A stretch of 64,000 bases of DNA. Origin: Novosphingobium hassiacum. GTDB taxonomy: Bacteria; Pseudomonadota; Alphaproteobacteria; Sphingomonadales; Sphingomonadaceae. Both the position numbers and the translations under genes were made by a program. Below, one piece after another: positions 37,452-46,572 of this stretch (position 1 is the stretch's first letter; each line of letters opens with the position of its first letter). The notes below the pieces were generated by a model that had not been told where the DNA came from, searched no databases, and saw only the letters and a list, made by a program, of their open reading frames with translations. Location of the stretch: positions 124,001-188,000 of the forward strand of contig NZ_JACICY010000002.1 in NCBI RefSeq assembly GCF_014196055.1. Direction: 5' to 3'.

Positions 37452-38618
37452 GTGCACGGTAACCAGGGTAGATCGAACATTTCCACTTCGGGACTCATCG
37501 TATTTTCCTCCGGACGTGATGCCGACCGGCTCGTCGCCGGTATCCCGGCCGCGGCCCGCGTAGTCCGCGAAGCTCGGCTCGCCGGGCTCGCCGCGTGTCA
37601 GGTCAGCGGTGGTGCGGGGTGGCAGCCGAACGCAAATACCCGTGCCGAAACCGCCCGCTTGGGTGAGGCGATGCCGGTATCTTTCACGCTCACAGTTCCC
37701 GATCCGCTAGCCCGCTTCGCGGTAATCCGCGGCGATGCACTTCCACCTGCGGGCGCTATAGCGGCAGCCGTCGCGGGCGGTAACGAAGCAATCGACGGGA
37801 TCGAGATCGCGATCGGATCGGGCCTTGACGACGCTCTCGCGCGAGCAGTGGCTGGCGCCAACGGAGCCGCAGAGCGGCTGAAGGCTGCAAGTCGCAAGAT
37901 CCTGCAATCCACCGCCAAACCGACCGACGGGATCGTCTCGCGCCATATCAACCGGCCGATTTCGCAGGCGATCTCGGCCGTTGCGCTGCGCGTTCCCGGA
38001 TTTCGTCCGATCCACGCGACGGTGGGCACCGCACTGATCGCCATTGCCATGTTCGCCTGCCTGCTGTTCGGCGGTGAAATCGGCCTGATTGCAGGCGCAC
38101 TGCTGTTTCAGGCCGCGTCGGTCTTCGATGGCGTCGACGGCGAGGTTTCGCGCGCGACATGGCGCACCTCGCCCGAAGGCGCGCGGATGGATAGCCTCAT
38201 CGACGCAGTGACAAACCTGGCGTTCATGCTTGGCGTAGCGCTCAACCTCCAGTTTCAAGGCCGCATGGGGGCCGCCGCGCTGGGCTATATCGGGCTTGGC
38301 TTGCTAGCAGTTGGCCTGTTCATGATCGGACGCGTTGCCGCGCGCAGTAAGGCCCCGTTCAGCTTCGATCTTGTCAAGGAGCACTACCGGGCCAAGGGTG
38401 CGACCGGCGGACCTGCCGGAATGGCTGGCCCGATGGACAAAAAACCATCGCAGATCATGCAATGGCTGACATTCATGACCAGCCGCGATTTCTTTGCACT
38501 GGTCTTCGCACTGTTGATTGCGGTGGGACTTGCAGCACAAGTCCTTGCGCTTTTCGCAATCGCGGCGGCAGGGTGGCTGGTTGCAGTCATCCTCGCTCTT
38601 GCGCCGAAGCAAGCTTGA
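37452..38618 (+). CDS. CDP-alcohol transferase of DIPP-synthase type with degenerate N-terminal domain
   Basis: A 388-aa two-part protein from a likely GTG at 37452. Residues 1-160 look like a worn-out nucleotidyltransferase-type alpha/beta domain (GLIVFSSGRDADRLVAG, VIRGDALPP) without the G-x-G-x-R...K motif of active enzymes. Residues 165-388 form the membrane enzyme: SRHINRPIS lead-in and catalytic motif D226, D229-G230, S233-R234, G243, D247, D251. Ala at the first motif position is replaced by Ser. The domain order resembles archaeal/Thermotoga di-myo-inositol-phosphate synthases. It directly precedes inositol phosphate synthase in the same direction. Confidence 0.78.
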   Translation: MHGNQGRSNISTSGLIVFSSGRDADRLVAGIPAAARVVREARLAGLAACQVSGGAGWQPNANTRAETARLGEAMPVSFTLTVPDPLARFAVIRGDALPPAGAIAAAVAGGNEAIDGIEIAIGSGLDDALARAVAGANGAAERLKAASRKILQSTAKPTDGIVSRHINRPISQAISAVALRVPGFRPIHATVGTALIAIAMFACLLFGGEIGLIAGALLFQAASVFDGVDGEVSRATWRTSPEGARMDSLIDAVTNLAFMLGVALNLQFQGRMGAAALGYIGLGLLAVGLFMIGRVAARSKAPFSFDLVKEHYRAKGATGGPAGMAGPMDKKPSQIMQWLTFMTSRDFFALVFALLIAVGLAAQVLALFAIAAAGWLVAVILALAPKQA

Positions 38619-38713
38619 CGGCGGGGATTCTTCTTGCTTTTGGCGCGTGTTTTGGAAATGAGGCTTAATCGTTACAGCCGCCCGAGGGCGCCTGTGTGAA
38701 GGGATCAGAATTC

Positions 38714-39814
38714 ATGAAGCCAATCAAGGTCGCCGTGATCGGCGTAGGTAACTGCGCTAGCTCGCTGGTGCAGGGGGTTGCCTACTACCGCAACAACAAT
38801 TCGTCGCAGGGCCTCATCCATGACCGGATCGGCGGATACGGCGCTGGAGACGTGGACTTCGTGCTCGGCGTCGACGTCGATGCGCGCAAGGTCGGCAAGG
38901 ACATTGCCGAAGCAATTTTCGCTGCGCCGAACAACACCACGGTGTTCCAGCAGAACGTGCCGATGACCGGTTCCAAGGTCATCATGGGCTACGTTTCGGA
39001 CGGCGTTGCCGGACACATGACCACGGTCGGCGAAAAGGGCTTCATCGTCTCGGACGAAGCCGAAGCCACGCAGGCCTCGATCGTTCAGGCGCTCAAGGAC
39101 AGCGGCGCTGAAGTTCTCCTGAACTTCCTGCCGGTCGGTTCGCAGCTGGCAACCGAGTTCTACATGAACTGCGCGCTTGAAGCTGGCGTTGCGGTCGTGA
39201 ACTGCATGCCGGTGTTCATCGCATCGACCCCCGAATGGGAAGCCAAGTTCCGCGACAAGCGCATCCCGATCGTGGGTGACGATATCAAGGCGCAGGTCGG
39301 TGCCACCATCGTTCACCGCGTCCTGTCGAGCCTGTTTGCGGCGCGCGGCGTCAATGTCGAGCGCACGTACCAGCTCAACACCGGCGGCAACACCGACTTC
39401 ATGAACATGCTCGACCGCCAGCGCCTGGGCAGCAAGAAGGAATCGAAGACCGAAGCCGTGCAGGCAATGCTTGCCACGCGCCTCGCCGACGAGAACATCC
39501 ACGTCGGGCCTTCGGACTACGTGCCATGGCAGAAGGATAACAAGCTGTGCTTCATCCGCATGGAAGGCCAGCAGTGGGGCAACGTTCCGATGAACCTGGA
39601 ACTGCGCCTGTCAGTCGAAGACAGCCCGAACTCGGCAGCTTGCGTGATGGATGCGATCCGTTGCTGCAAGGTTGCGCTCGAGCGTGGTGAGGGCGGTGCC
39701 CTGATCGGTCCGTCGGCCTACTTCTGCAAGCACCCGCCGCAGCAGTTCAACGACGATGTCGCAGCCCAGATGGTCGAGGAATATGCCTCGGTCGAAAAGC
39801 TGGCCGCTGAATAA
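38714..39814 (+). CDS. ino1: Myo-inositol-1-phosphate synthase
   Basis: Converts glucose-6-phosphate to inositol phosphate with NAD as cofactor. The 366-aa protein matches the short prokaryotic form: Rossmann motif VAVIGVGNCASSLVQGV, VDFVLGVDVDARKVGKD, NFLPVGSQLATEFYM, VNCMPVFIAST, DIKAQVGATIVHR and LNTGGNTDFMNML, the last two forming the catalytic core. ATG 38714 is preferred over 38696. Upstream 95 bases carry no gene; a terminator follows at 39839. Confidence 0.94.
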   Translation: MKPIKVAVIGVGNCASSLVQGVAYYRNNNSSQGLIHDRIGGYGAGDVDFVLGVDVDARKVGKDIAEAIFAAPNNTTVFQQNVPMTGSKVIMGYVSDGVAGHMTTVGEKGFIVSDEAEATQASIVQALKDSGAEVLLNFLPVGSQLATEFYMNCALEAGVAVVNCMPVFIASTPEWEAKFRDKRIPIVGDDIKAQVGATIVHRVLSSLFAARGVNVERTYQLNTGGNTDFMNMLDRQRLGSKKESKTEAVQAMLATRLADENIHVGPSDYVPWQKDNKLCFIRMEGQQWGNVPMNLELRLSVEDSPNSAACVMDAIRCCKVALERGEGGALIGPSAYFCKHPPQQFNDDVAAQMVEEYASVEKLAAE

Positions 39815-39838
39815 GTCACTGCTCCTGCATTGAAAAAA

Positions 39839-39871
39839 GGCCGACCGGGCGTAACGTCTGGTCGGCCTTTT
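39839..39871 (+). terminator. Rho-independent terminator after inositol-phosphate synthase
   Basis: Perfect stem GGCCGACC/GGTCGGCC with a 13-base loop, followed by TTTT. It ends the transcript before the nucleotidyltransferase gene, which starts 41 bases later. Confidence 0.85.
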
Positions 39872-39907
39872 CATGTTTTGAACACTCGCGAATACAGAGA
39901 CCTGTCG

Positions 39908-40657
39908 ATGGACGCCCTGATCATTGCCGCCGGTTACGGCAGCCGCCTTGCCGACCTTTCGCCGTCCAAGCCGCTGACCCCGGTGGCCGGCGTACCGCTG
40001 ATCGAGATTGGCGTGCGTCAGGCAATGCATGCCGGCGTAACCCGCGTGGTCGTAGTGACCGGGCACAAGGCCGATCTGGTCGAGGCCTTCCTTGCCGACC
40101 TGTCGTTGCGCGTAGGGATCGAGATCGTGCCCGTGCGCCTGTCGGACTGGTCGACGCCCAACGGCTATTCGGTCATGGCGGGAGCCACGCGGTGCGAAGG
40201 CAACTACCTGCTGATGATGGCCGATCACATGTTCGAGGCCGATATCCTCGAGCGTCTGCTGGGCGAGGATCGCGCCGATCGCGGTGTGACGCTGGCGATC
40301 GACCGCCGGGTCGACAGCCCGCTGGTCGATCCCGACGACGCGACCTGGGTCAAGATGGACGCAGAAGGCCGGATCACCGCGATCGGCAAGCACATCACGA
40401 GCTATGACGCGGTCGATTGCGGTGCGTTTCTGGCGACGCCAGAGCTGGCGATTGCGATCCGCGATGCGATTGCGCAGGGCAAGTCGGGCAGCCTGTCAGA
40501 CGGGATGCAGCGTCTGGCCGATGCCGGTCGTGCGGGCACGATGGACATCGAGGATGCATGGTGGATGGACGTAGATGATCCACGCGCGCACAATCTGGCC
40601 GAGGAACTCGCGCCATGGCATCTTGCGCTGACTTTCGCGACGGTGCGCGAAGGATGA
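39908..40657 (+). CDS. NTP transferase, probable inositol/sugar-phosphate cytidylyltransferase
   Basis: A 249-aa nucleotidyltransferase with AAGYGSRLADLS...KPLTPVAG (the G-x-G-S-R...K signature of CTP/UTP/GTP sugar-phosphate transferases), LLMMADHMFEADI with the metal Asp, and WWMDVDDPRA near the end. It would make CDP-inositol from inositol-1-phosphate if the context is a guide; archaeal inositol-1-phosphate cytidylyltransferases have this fold. Another activated sugar or ethanolamine-type substrate is possible. Downstream of ino1 behind a terminator. Confidence 0.8.
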   Translation: MDALIIAAGYGSRLADLSPSKPLTPVAGVPLIEIGVRQAMHAGVTRVVVVTGHKADLVEAFLADLSLRVGIEIVPVRLSDWSTPNGYSVMAGATRCEGNYLLMMADHMFEADILERLLGEDRADRGVTLAIDRRVDSPLVDPDDATWVKMDAEGRITAIGKHITSYDAVDCGAFLATPELAIAIRDAIAQGKSGSLSDGMQRLADAGRAGTMDIEDAWWMDVDDPRAHNLAEELAPWHLALTFATVREG

Positions 40658-40659
40658 CA

Positions 40660-40681
40660 CGGGGAGCCTTGTGGCACCCCG
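40660..40681. terminator. Bidirectional hairpin between convergent genes
   Basis: CGGGG-A-GCC-TTGT-GGC-A-CCCCG: a stem with one A/A mismatch and four-base loop between the nucleotidyltransferase stop and the opposing DUF2141 stop. No T run on either side, so termination may be only partial. Confidence 0.5.
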
Positions 40682-40687
40682 CGCAGA

Positions 40688-41182
40688 TCACGGATATTTG
40701 AGGTGGATGCGGGTCGACAGGCCCGTCTTCGCGACATTCAGGCGCACCGAGCGGAACGAGGGAATGCTAGCGATCGTCGGCGGGTTGTTGGAAAAGCCGA
40801 AACCTTCTTCGGGCAGGCCGAGCACGCCGCTGCGCTTGATGTTCCGGCTCGAATCCTCGTCATGATAGACCGCCAGCGCATAGACGCCGGGCTTGGGCAC
40901 GTAGAGGCACATCTTCGTTTCGCCCGCCGTCGCATCGACGCGGCCGACGTACATGGAACCATGCTTGACGAGGAACTTGCGCGGCTCGTCGGCATAAAGC
41001 GTTACCGCCATCAGCCCTTTGCCATTGCGCACGCCATCGATCGTCACGTTGACATACGTATCGCTAGCCGGGCCTTGGCAGTTCGGCCCGGCTGCGCGCG
41101 CAGCGGTGGCGCCGCCGGTCAAGGCGGCAACAGTGGCAGCGGCAGCGATGGCCGTGGCGTGCAAACGTCTCGGCTTGGTCAT
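40688..41182 (-). CDS. DUF2141 secreted protein
   Basis: A 164-aa exported protein: signal peptide (ATAIAAAATVAALTGGATAARA) and a beta-sandwich domain with VNVTIDGVRNGKGLMAVTLYAD, CLYVPKPGVYALAVYHDED and GLPEEGFGFSNNP, the signature of DUF2141. Two cysteines (in PNCQG and KMCLY) may form a disulphide. The function is unknown. Divergent from rpe across 320 bases. Confidence 0.82.
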   Translation of the reverse strand: MTKPRRLHATAIAAAATVAALTGGATAARAAGPNCQGPASDTYVNVTIDGVRNGKGLMAVTLYADEPRKFLVKHGSMYVGRVDATAGETKMCLYVPKPGVYALAVYHDEDSSRNIKRSGVLGLPEEGFGFSNNPPTIASIPSFRSVRLNVAKTGLSTRIHLKYP

Positions 41183-41502
41183 AGATTATAGCCCCAGATC
41201 AGCTTTCAAAGCGATGCCTTACACATCGCCATCCCCTGCCGGCGGCATACCGGCAGTTTTCGTATCCGTTAAGTAGGATTCGCGCCGTGAATAACCGCTG
41301 AACTTTGCGGCGACCGACCGTTCATCGCAGTAGCTGGCGCGCGAATCGCCGGAAACAGGGAGCTCTACGGGACATTGCGTGTGGATAAGCCGGTGGACAA
41401 CGCTTGCCCGCCTGATTCGCGAGCGTTAACCGCTTTGGCTTGGGTGGCCTGCTGCAAGCACCAGGCGCTACGCACCGCCGCCCGCTGCAGGACTACCACC
41501 AG
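41183..41502. promoter_or_regulatory. 320-bp divergent intergenic region between DUF2141 gene and rpe
   Basis: No gene is visible. At 41236-41256 there is a perfect stem CTGCCGG/CCGGCAG with a seven-base loop followed by TTTT, a terminator-like hairpin on the plus strand far from any plus-strand stop, so it may be an attenuator in the rpe leader. The rest is A+T-richer and probably holds promoters for both genes. Confidence 0.5.
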
Positions 41503-42162
41503 ATGACCCCGTTGATTTCCCCGTCGATCCTGTCCGCAGATTTTGCCAAACTGGGCGAGGAAGTCCGCGCGATCGACGCTGCGGGAGCCGACTGGATCCA
41601 CGTCGACGTGATGGACGGGCATTTCGTGCCGAATATCACGATCGGGCCAATGGTGGTCAAGGCGCTGCGCCCGCATACGGCAAAGCCGTTCGACGTCCAT
41701 CTGATGATCTCTCCGGTCGATGGCTACCTGCAGGCCTTTGCCGACGCCGGGGCCGATATCATCACCGTGCATCCCGAGGCCGGACCGCACATCCACCGCA
41801 CGGTGCAGGCGATCAAGGCGCTGGGCAAGAAAGCGGGCGTTTCGCTCAATCCCGGAACGCCTGCCAAGATGCTCGACTATTTGATCGACGATGTCGATCT
41901 GGTGCTGGTGATGAGCGTCAATCCCGGGTTCGGCGGGCAGAGCTTCATCGCCAGCCAGTTGCGCAAGATCGAGGCAATCCGCAAGGCGATCGACAAGTCG
42001 GGGCGCGACATTCACCTCGAAGTCGATGGCGGAGTGGATCTGACGACGATCCGCTCCTGCGTCGATGCCGGTGCCGACGTGCTGGTCGCCGGAACCGCCA
42101 CTTTCCGAGGTGGGCCGAGCCAATATGCAGCTAACATTGCTGCCTTGAAGGGCCTAGGCTGA
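41503..42162 (+). CDS. rpe: Ribulose-phosphate 3-epimerase
   Basis: Interconverts ribulose-5-phosphate and xylulose-5-phosphate in the pentose phosphate pathway. 219 aa TIM barrel with [49 protein letters not shown] and [11 protein letters not shown]. All metal and catalytic residues (His/Asp in HVDVMDGH, Asp in EVDGG) are present. First gene of a compact rpe-heparinase-purH run; the stop is followed by an ATG one base later. Confidence 0.95.
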   Translation: MTPLISPSILSADFAKLGEEVRAIDAAGADWIHVDVMDGHFVPNITIGPMVVKALRPHTAKPFDVHLMISPVDGYLQAFADAGADIITVHPEAGPHIHRTVQAIKALGKKAGVSLNPGTPAKMLDYLIDDVDLVLVMSVNPGFGGQSFIASQLRKIEAIRKAIDKSGRDIHLEVDGGVDLTTIRSCVDAGADVLVAGTATFRGGPSQYAANIAALKGLG

Positions 42163-42163
42163 T

Positions 42164-44062
42164 ATGCGCGAGGGCGGCTCGACGATGACCGGAAGCCGCC
42201 CGGTGGCAGGCGTCGGACAAAGCCGGCCCGCCATTCCCCTCAACACGACGCAGGAGGAACCGCTGGCCGAACCCGACGACAGCCGATTTTCCCCGCTCAG
42301 CGAGCCTCAGGGCGGCGTCGATCCCGGCATGATCGAACCGGGTCGGGCCTTGGCCCTGGCCGATTTTGCCCCGCCTTCGCTGGGTGCGGGCGACAGGCTG
42401 GTGCGATTTGCCTATCGGTTGGGTCTTCCGCCCAGCGCCATCCATCCGTTTCGCAAGCGCGCCAGGACGCGGCTGACGGCAACGGTCACCAATCCCTTGC
42501 CGGGCGATGCGGCCGCAGGGAAGGCGCTGCGCGCCGGGCATTTTCTGGTCCATGGCTTCAAGTCGCCGATAGCGGACACCGCGTTTTCCGGACCGCGCCT
42601 GCCGCCTTCGTTCGAGCGCCTCGTTCATGGCTTCCGCTGGCTGCGCGACCTTGAATCCGGGGGTCAGCGTCCGCAGTGCACGCAAGTTGCCGAGCGCATT
42701 CTCGGCACCTGGCTCGCTGCGAACACCAAGCCCGATGGCACGCCGGCTTGGGATATCGGCAACGTCGGGCACCGCCTGCTCAACTGGATGGTGCACGCGC
42801 CGCTGCTCCTGTCCGGGCAGGACCGCAATTTCCGCAACACCGCCCTCCACGCGATCGACGATACCGCGCGCTGGCTCGACCGCCACGTCGGCAAGGCAGA
42901 CAACCGCCTGTCCGAGGTCGCCGGATGGTGTGCGCTGGTCGCGACCGGTCTGATCATGGCCGATGGCAAGGCGCGGCGACTGTTCGGCGAGGCCGGGCTG
43001 GTGCGTGCGCTGGGCGAGCTGGTCAGCGACGACGGCGGCGTACTCTCGCGCAGTCCGCTGTGCCAGATCGAAGCGATCGAACTGCTGGTGTCGCTGCGCG
43101 CCTGCTACGAAGCGGTGCGTGCCGAGCCGCTGCCGCAGATCGGCACGATGTTGGGCCTGCTGGTGCCACCTCTGCTGTCGCTGCTGCACGGCGACGGAGG
43201 CCTGGGCAACTGGCAGGGCGCTGGCGCAATCGACGACCGCAGGATCGAGGCGCTGGTCAAGGCGACCAGCGTACGCACGCGGCCATTGCGCGATGCACGG
43301 CAGTGGGGATACCAGCGCGCGACTGCGGGCAAGGCGGTGCTGCAGTTCGACGCGGGGCCACCGCCTGTGGCGCGGCATGCGCGTGATGGCTGTGCTTCGA
43401 CGCTGGCTTTCGAATTCAGCCACGGGCACGACCGGCTGATCGTGAATTGCGGCGGCGCGGCATTTGCGGGCGGATTGATCCCGCTCCGGCTCGAACAGGG
43501 GCTCCGCGCGACAGCGGCGCATTCGACGCTGACGATCGACGATTTCAATTCGACCGCGGTCCTGATCAACGGGCGGCTGGGTTCGGGCGTGTCCGAGGTC
43601 GAAGTCGATCGGCGCACGCTGGCGGCCGACGCGGCCGGCCCGAACAATTCAGGTGGCGGCGCGACGCGGATCGAGGCGAGTCACAACGGCTATGTCGGAC
43701 GCTATGGCCTGACTCATCGCCGCATCCTGATCCTGCGCGACGATGGCAGCGAGCTTCGTGGCGAGGATCTGCTGGTCCCGGCAGGGCGCAAAGGCAAGCG
43801 CGGCACGATCGGCGTTGCCTTGCGTTTCCACCTCGGGCCGCATATCGAGCTGGCCGCCAGTTCGGACGGCAAAGGCGCAACGCTCGCCCTGCCCGACGGC
43901 AGCCTATGGCAATTCCGATCGGGTCGCGATGCGATATCGATCGAGGAAAGCCTCTGGGCCGATGGACAGGGGCGCCCGTTTGCAACGCGCCAGCTGGTCA
44001 TCGCAAGCAAGGTTCCCCGCAGCGGAGAGAGCTTCTCCTGGCTGCTCAAGAAGATGAGATAG
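42164..44062 (+). CDS. Heparinase II/III family protein
   Basis: A 632-aa protein with an N-terminal disordered region, an alpha/alpha toroid (about 120-330: LNWMVHAPLLL, RWLDRHVGKADNRLSEVAGWCALVATGL) and a C-terminal beta-sandwich with FSHGHDRLIVNCGGAAF and AAHSTLTIDDFNSTAV, typical of heparinase II/III-like lyases. No clear signal peptide is seen, and the substrate is unknown; it may act on an acidic cell-surface polysaccharide. Placed between rpe and purH with 1- and 12-base gaps. Confidence 0.85.
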   Translation: MREGGSTMTGSRPVAGVGQSRPAIPLNTTQEEPLAEPDDSRFSPLSEPQGGVDPGMIEPGRALALADFAPPSLGAGDRLVRFAYRLGLPPSAIHPFRKRARTRLTATVTNPLPGDAAAGKALRAGHFLVHGFKSPIADTAFSGPRLPPSFERLVHGFRWLRDLESGGQRPQCTQVAERILGTWLAANTKPDGTPAWDIGNVGHRLLNWMVHAPLLLSGQDRNFRNTALHAIDDTARWLDRHVGKADNRLSEVAGWCALVATGLIMADGKARRLFGEAGLVRALGELVSDDGGVLSRSPLCQIEAIELLVSLRACYEAVRAEPLPQIGTMLGLLVPPLLSLLHGDGGLGNWQGAGAIDDRRIEALVKATSVRTRPLRDARQWGYQRATAGKAVLQFDAGPPPVARHARDGCASTLAFEFSHGHDRLIVNCGGAAFAGGLIPLRLEQGLRATAAHSTLTIDDFNSTAVLINGRLGSGVSEVEVDRRTLAADAAGPNNSGGGATRIEASHNGYVGRYGLTHRRILILRDDGSELRGEDLLVPAGRKGKRGTIGVALRFHLGPHIELAASSDGKGATLALPDGSLWQFRSGRDAISIEESLWADGQGRPFATRQLVIASKVPRSGESFSWLLKKMR

Positions 44063-44074
44063 GAAACCCTTCAC

Positions 44075-45664
44075 GTGACGACGGTTACCATCAAGCGGGC
44101 GCTGCTTTCAGTGTCTGACAAGTCCGGGCTTGTCGAGTTGGGCAAGGCCTTGAGCGCGCGCGGTGTCGAACTGCTTTCGACTGGCGGCACCGCCAGGGCG
44201 CTGCGCGATGCGGGCCTGAGCGTCAAGGATGTGTCGGAGCACACCGGCTTCCCCGAAATGATGGATGGCCGGGTCAAGACGCTGCACCCCACGATCCACG
44301 GCGGACTGCTGGCGGTGCGCGACAATCCCGAACACGCCGCCGCAATGGCCGAGCACGATATTGGCGCGATCGACCTCGTCGTGGTCAACCTGTACCCGTT
44401 CGAAGCGACCGTGGCCAAGGGTGCCGAGCGGGACGAGGTGATCGAGAATATCGACATCGGCGGGCCATCGATGGTGCGCTCTGCCGCCAAGAATCACGGC
44501 TACGTGACGATCCTGACCGACGCTGCCGACTATGCCGCGTTCCTTACCGAGCTGAACGAGACGGACGGCGCGACCACGCTGGAATTCCGCCGCAAGATGG
44601 CCGCCAAGGCCTATGCCGCGACTGCGGCCTACGACGCCGCGATCTCGCAGTGGTTCGCGAGCGTCGATCAGGGCGAGCATTTCCCGCCTGTGCTGGCCAG
44701 CGCGTTCACCCGCGTGACCACGCTGCGCTATGGCGAGAATCCGCATCAGGATGCAGCGCTCTATGTCGCGCGCAATCCCGCCGTGACGGGTCTGCCTCAG
44801 GCAACACAGGTTCAGGGCAAGGAGCTGTCCTACAACAATTACAACGACGCCAACGCCGCACTGGAACTGATCGGTGAATTTGCCGGCGCCAAGCCGACCG
44901 TCGTCATCGTCAAACATGCCAACCCCTGCGGTGTGGCGAGCGCGGACACATTGCTCGATGCCTGGAAGGCGGCGCTCGAGTGTGATTCGGTCTCGGCTTT
45001 CGGCGGGATCGTGGCCACCAACGTGCCGCTCGATGGCCCCACGGCCAACGCGATCTGCGAGATCTTCACCGAAGTGGTCGTGGCACCCGGAGCCGACGAT
45101 GCCGCCAAGGCCGCGTTTGAGCGCAAGAAGAACCTGCGCCTGCTTCTCGTCGACAGCCTGCCCGATGCCGATCGCAAGGGACTGGTCACCGTGCCGATTG
45201 CGGGCGGGTTGCTCGTGCAGGACCGCGACAGTGGCAAAGTTACGCGCGATGACCTCAAGGTCGTGACCAAGCGCGCACCGACCGAGCAGGAACTGGCCGA
45301 TGCGCTGTTTGCCTGGACCGTGGCCAAGCACGTCAAATCGAACGCGATCGTCTATGCCAAGGACGGCATCACTGCCGGCATCGGCGCGGGCCAGATGAAC
45401 CGTCGCGATTCCTCGCGCATTGCTGCGGCCAAGGCCAAGGAAGCCGCCGAGACCTTTGGCTGGGCCGAGCCACGCACGACGGAATCGGCAGTCGCATCCG
45501 ACGCGTTCTTCCCGTTTGCCGACGGGTTGATGGCGGCAGTCGAGGCGGGTGCTACTTGCGTAATCCAGCCCGGTGGGTCGATGCGCGACAACGACGTGAT
45601 CAAGGCCGCCGATGAAGCGGGCCTCGCCATGGTGTTCACCGGAATGCGCCACTTCCGCCACTGA
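44075..45664 (+). CDS. purH: Bifunctional AICAR transformylase/IMP cyclohydrolase PurH
   Basis: Last two steps of purine synthesis to IMP. 529 aa from a GTG start at 44075. IMP cyclohydrolase part: [50 protein letters not shown] transformylase part: [52 protein letters not shown] and [11 protein letters not shown] strong terminator follows, so purH ends the operon. Confidence 0.97.
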   Translation: MTTVTIKRALLSVSDKSGLVELGKALSARGVELLSTGGTARALRDAGLSVKDVSEHTGFPEMMDGRVKTLHPTIHGGLLAVRDNPEHAAAMAEHDIGAIDLVVVNLYPFEATVAKGAERDEVIENIDIGGPSMVRSAAKNHGYVTILTDAADYAAFLTELNETDGATTLEFRRKMAAKAYAATAAYDAAISQWFASVDQGEHFPPVLASAFTRVTTLRYGENPHQDAALYVARNPAVTGLPQATQVQGKELSYNNYNDANAALELIGEFAGAKPTVVIVKHANPCGVASADTLLDAWKAALECDSVSAFGGIVATNVPLDGPTANAICEIFTEVVVAPGADDAAKAAFERKKNLRLLLVDSLPDADRKGLVTVPIAGGLLVQDRDSGKVTRDDLKVVTKRAPTEQELADALFAWTVAKHVKSNAIVYAKDGITAGIGAGQMNRRDSSRIAAAKAKEAAETFGWAEPRTTESAVASDAFFPFADGLMAAVEAGATCVIQPGGSMRDNDVIKAADEAGLAMVFTGMRHFRH

Positions 45665-45688
45665 GCGCGGCTGTGCCAACGTGAAAAA

Positions 45689-45722
45689 GGCCGGTTCCCG
45701 CAGAGGGGACCGGCCTTTTTCA
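45689..45722. terminator. Terminator shared by purH and sleB
   Basis: Stem GGCCGGTTCCC/GGGGACCGGCC (one mismatch) with T run on the plus strand and an A run at the start, so it can work in both directions between the two convergent genes. Confidence 0.85.
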
Positions 45723-45741
45723 TGTCACTTGATCGCGGCGA

Positions 45742-46362
45742 TCAACGGTAGAAGATGTGCCCGTCGACTTTGGCCATGCGCACTTTGCCCCAGCGGGGCG
45801 AAACGTGCGTGGCGTGAAAGAACATGGCGCCTTCGACCGGGCTTTTCCACGAGCCCTGATCGGCGATGACGGCAATACGTACCGCATTCTGCCAGGCGTG
45901 GCTTGCGCGGTTGATTGCGGGCATCGAACGGCCACGGATGAACGAGAACTGCGAGGGCTGGTAAACCACGCCGCAATAGGAAGCGGGGAATCGGCCAGAC
46001 TGCGAGCGCGCGATCACGACGCGGCCAACAGCAAGCTGTCCTGCCAGCGATTCGCTCTTCGCTTCGAAGAAGATGGCTCCGGCCAGGCATTCCAGTTCGT
46101 CGGAAAGGGCGGAGGGGGTGTCGGTCTGCTCAACCAGGGTGGCGAGCGAGGAAACGCTTGGCGCTTCCGAGGTTCCGACCATGTCATCAGCCTGCGCAGT
46201 GGCAACGGCTTGAACGACGGGCTGGGAGATAAACGCAGTCGCTGCGGCGACAGGAGCGTTATAACCTTGGGCGCTGGCGTGGGAACCGCCGGTGCTGAGC
46301 AAGGTTGTGATAAAAGTCGCAGCAATACTAAAGCTTGCGGCGTAACGGAACTTCTTGCTCAT
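45742..46362 (-). CDS. SleB-type cell wall hydrolase
   Basis: A 206-aa secreted protein: signal segment (ASFSIAATFITTLLSTGGSHASA), a low-complexity Ala/Val/Thr-rich linker, and the Hydrolase_2 domain LAGAIFFEAKSESLAGQLAVGRVVIAR-to-FHATHVSPRWG. The catalytic Glu lies in FFEAKSES. It probably cleaves peptidoglycan in the periplasm. Upstream, 210 bases away, is the DUF1491 gene on the same strand, with a structured RNA-like dyad in the gap. Confidence 0.85.
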   Translation of the reverse strand: MSKKFRYAASFSIAATFITTLLSTGGSHASAQGYNAPVAAATAFISQPVVQAVATAQADDMVGTSEAPSVSSLATLVEQTDTPSALSDELECLAGAIFFEAKSESLAGQLAVGRVVIARSQSGRFPASYCGVVYQPSQFSFIRGRSMPAINRASHAWQNAVRIAVIADQGSWKSPVEGAMFFHATHVSPRWGKVRMAKVDGHIFYR

Positions 46363-46434
46363 TCAAATTCATCAACGTGCGGTGAGCTTCCGGTCATGGC
46401 GCGACAAAAAGCCCTGCCACGCGAAACATCGCAT

Positions 46435-46471
46435 GGGGGCAACTTGCCGAAGGGCCATGTCGGTTGCCCCC
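46435..46471 (-). promoter_or_regulatory. Structured dyad upstream of sleB
   Basis: On the minus strand GGGGGCAAC pairs with GTTGCCCCC across 19 bases that hold an inner GCC-CTTC-GGC-type hairpin. There is no T run. It may be a leader or processed RNA. Confidence 0.4.
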
Positions 46472-46572
46472 CGTCTGCGTGCCAATGCGGTCAGCTTGAT
46501 CGCCTTCCGTCACCGCCTGCGCAAATCTGGTGGGCTGCCTTTATTGTGCATCTGCGAAGAGTCAACCCGCGT

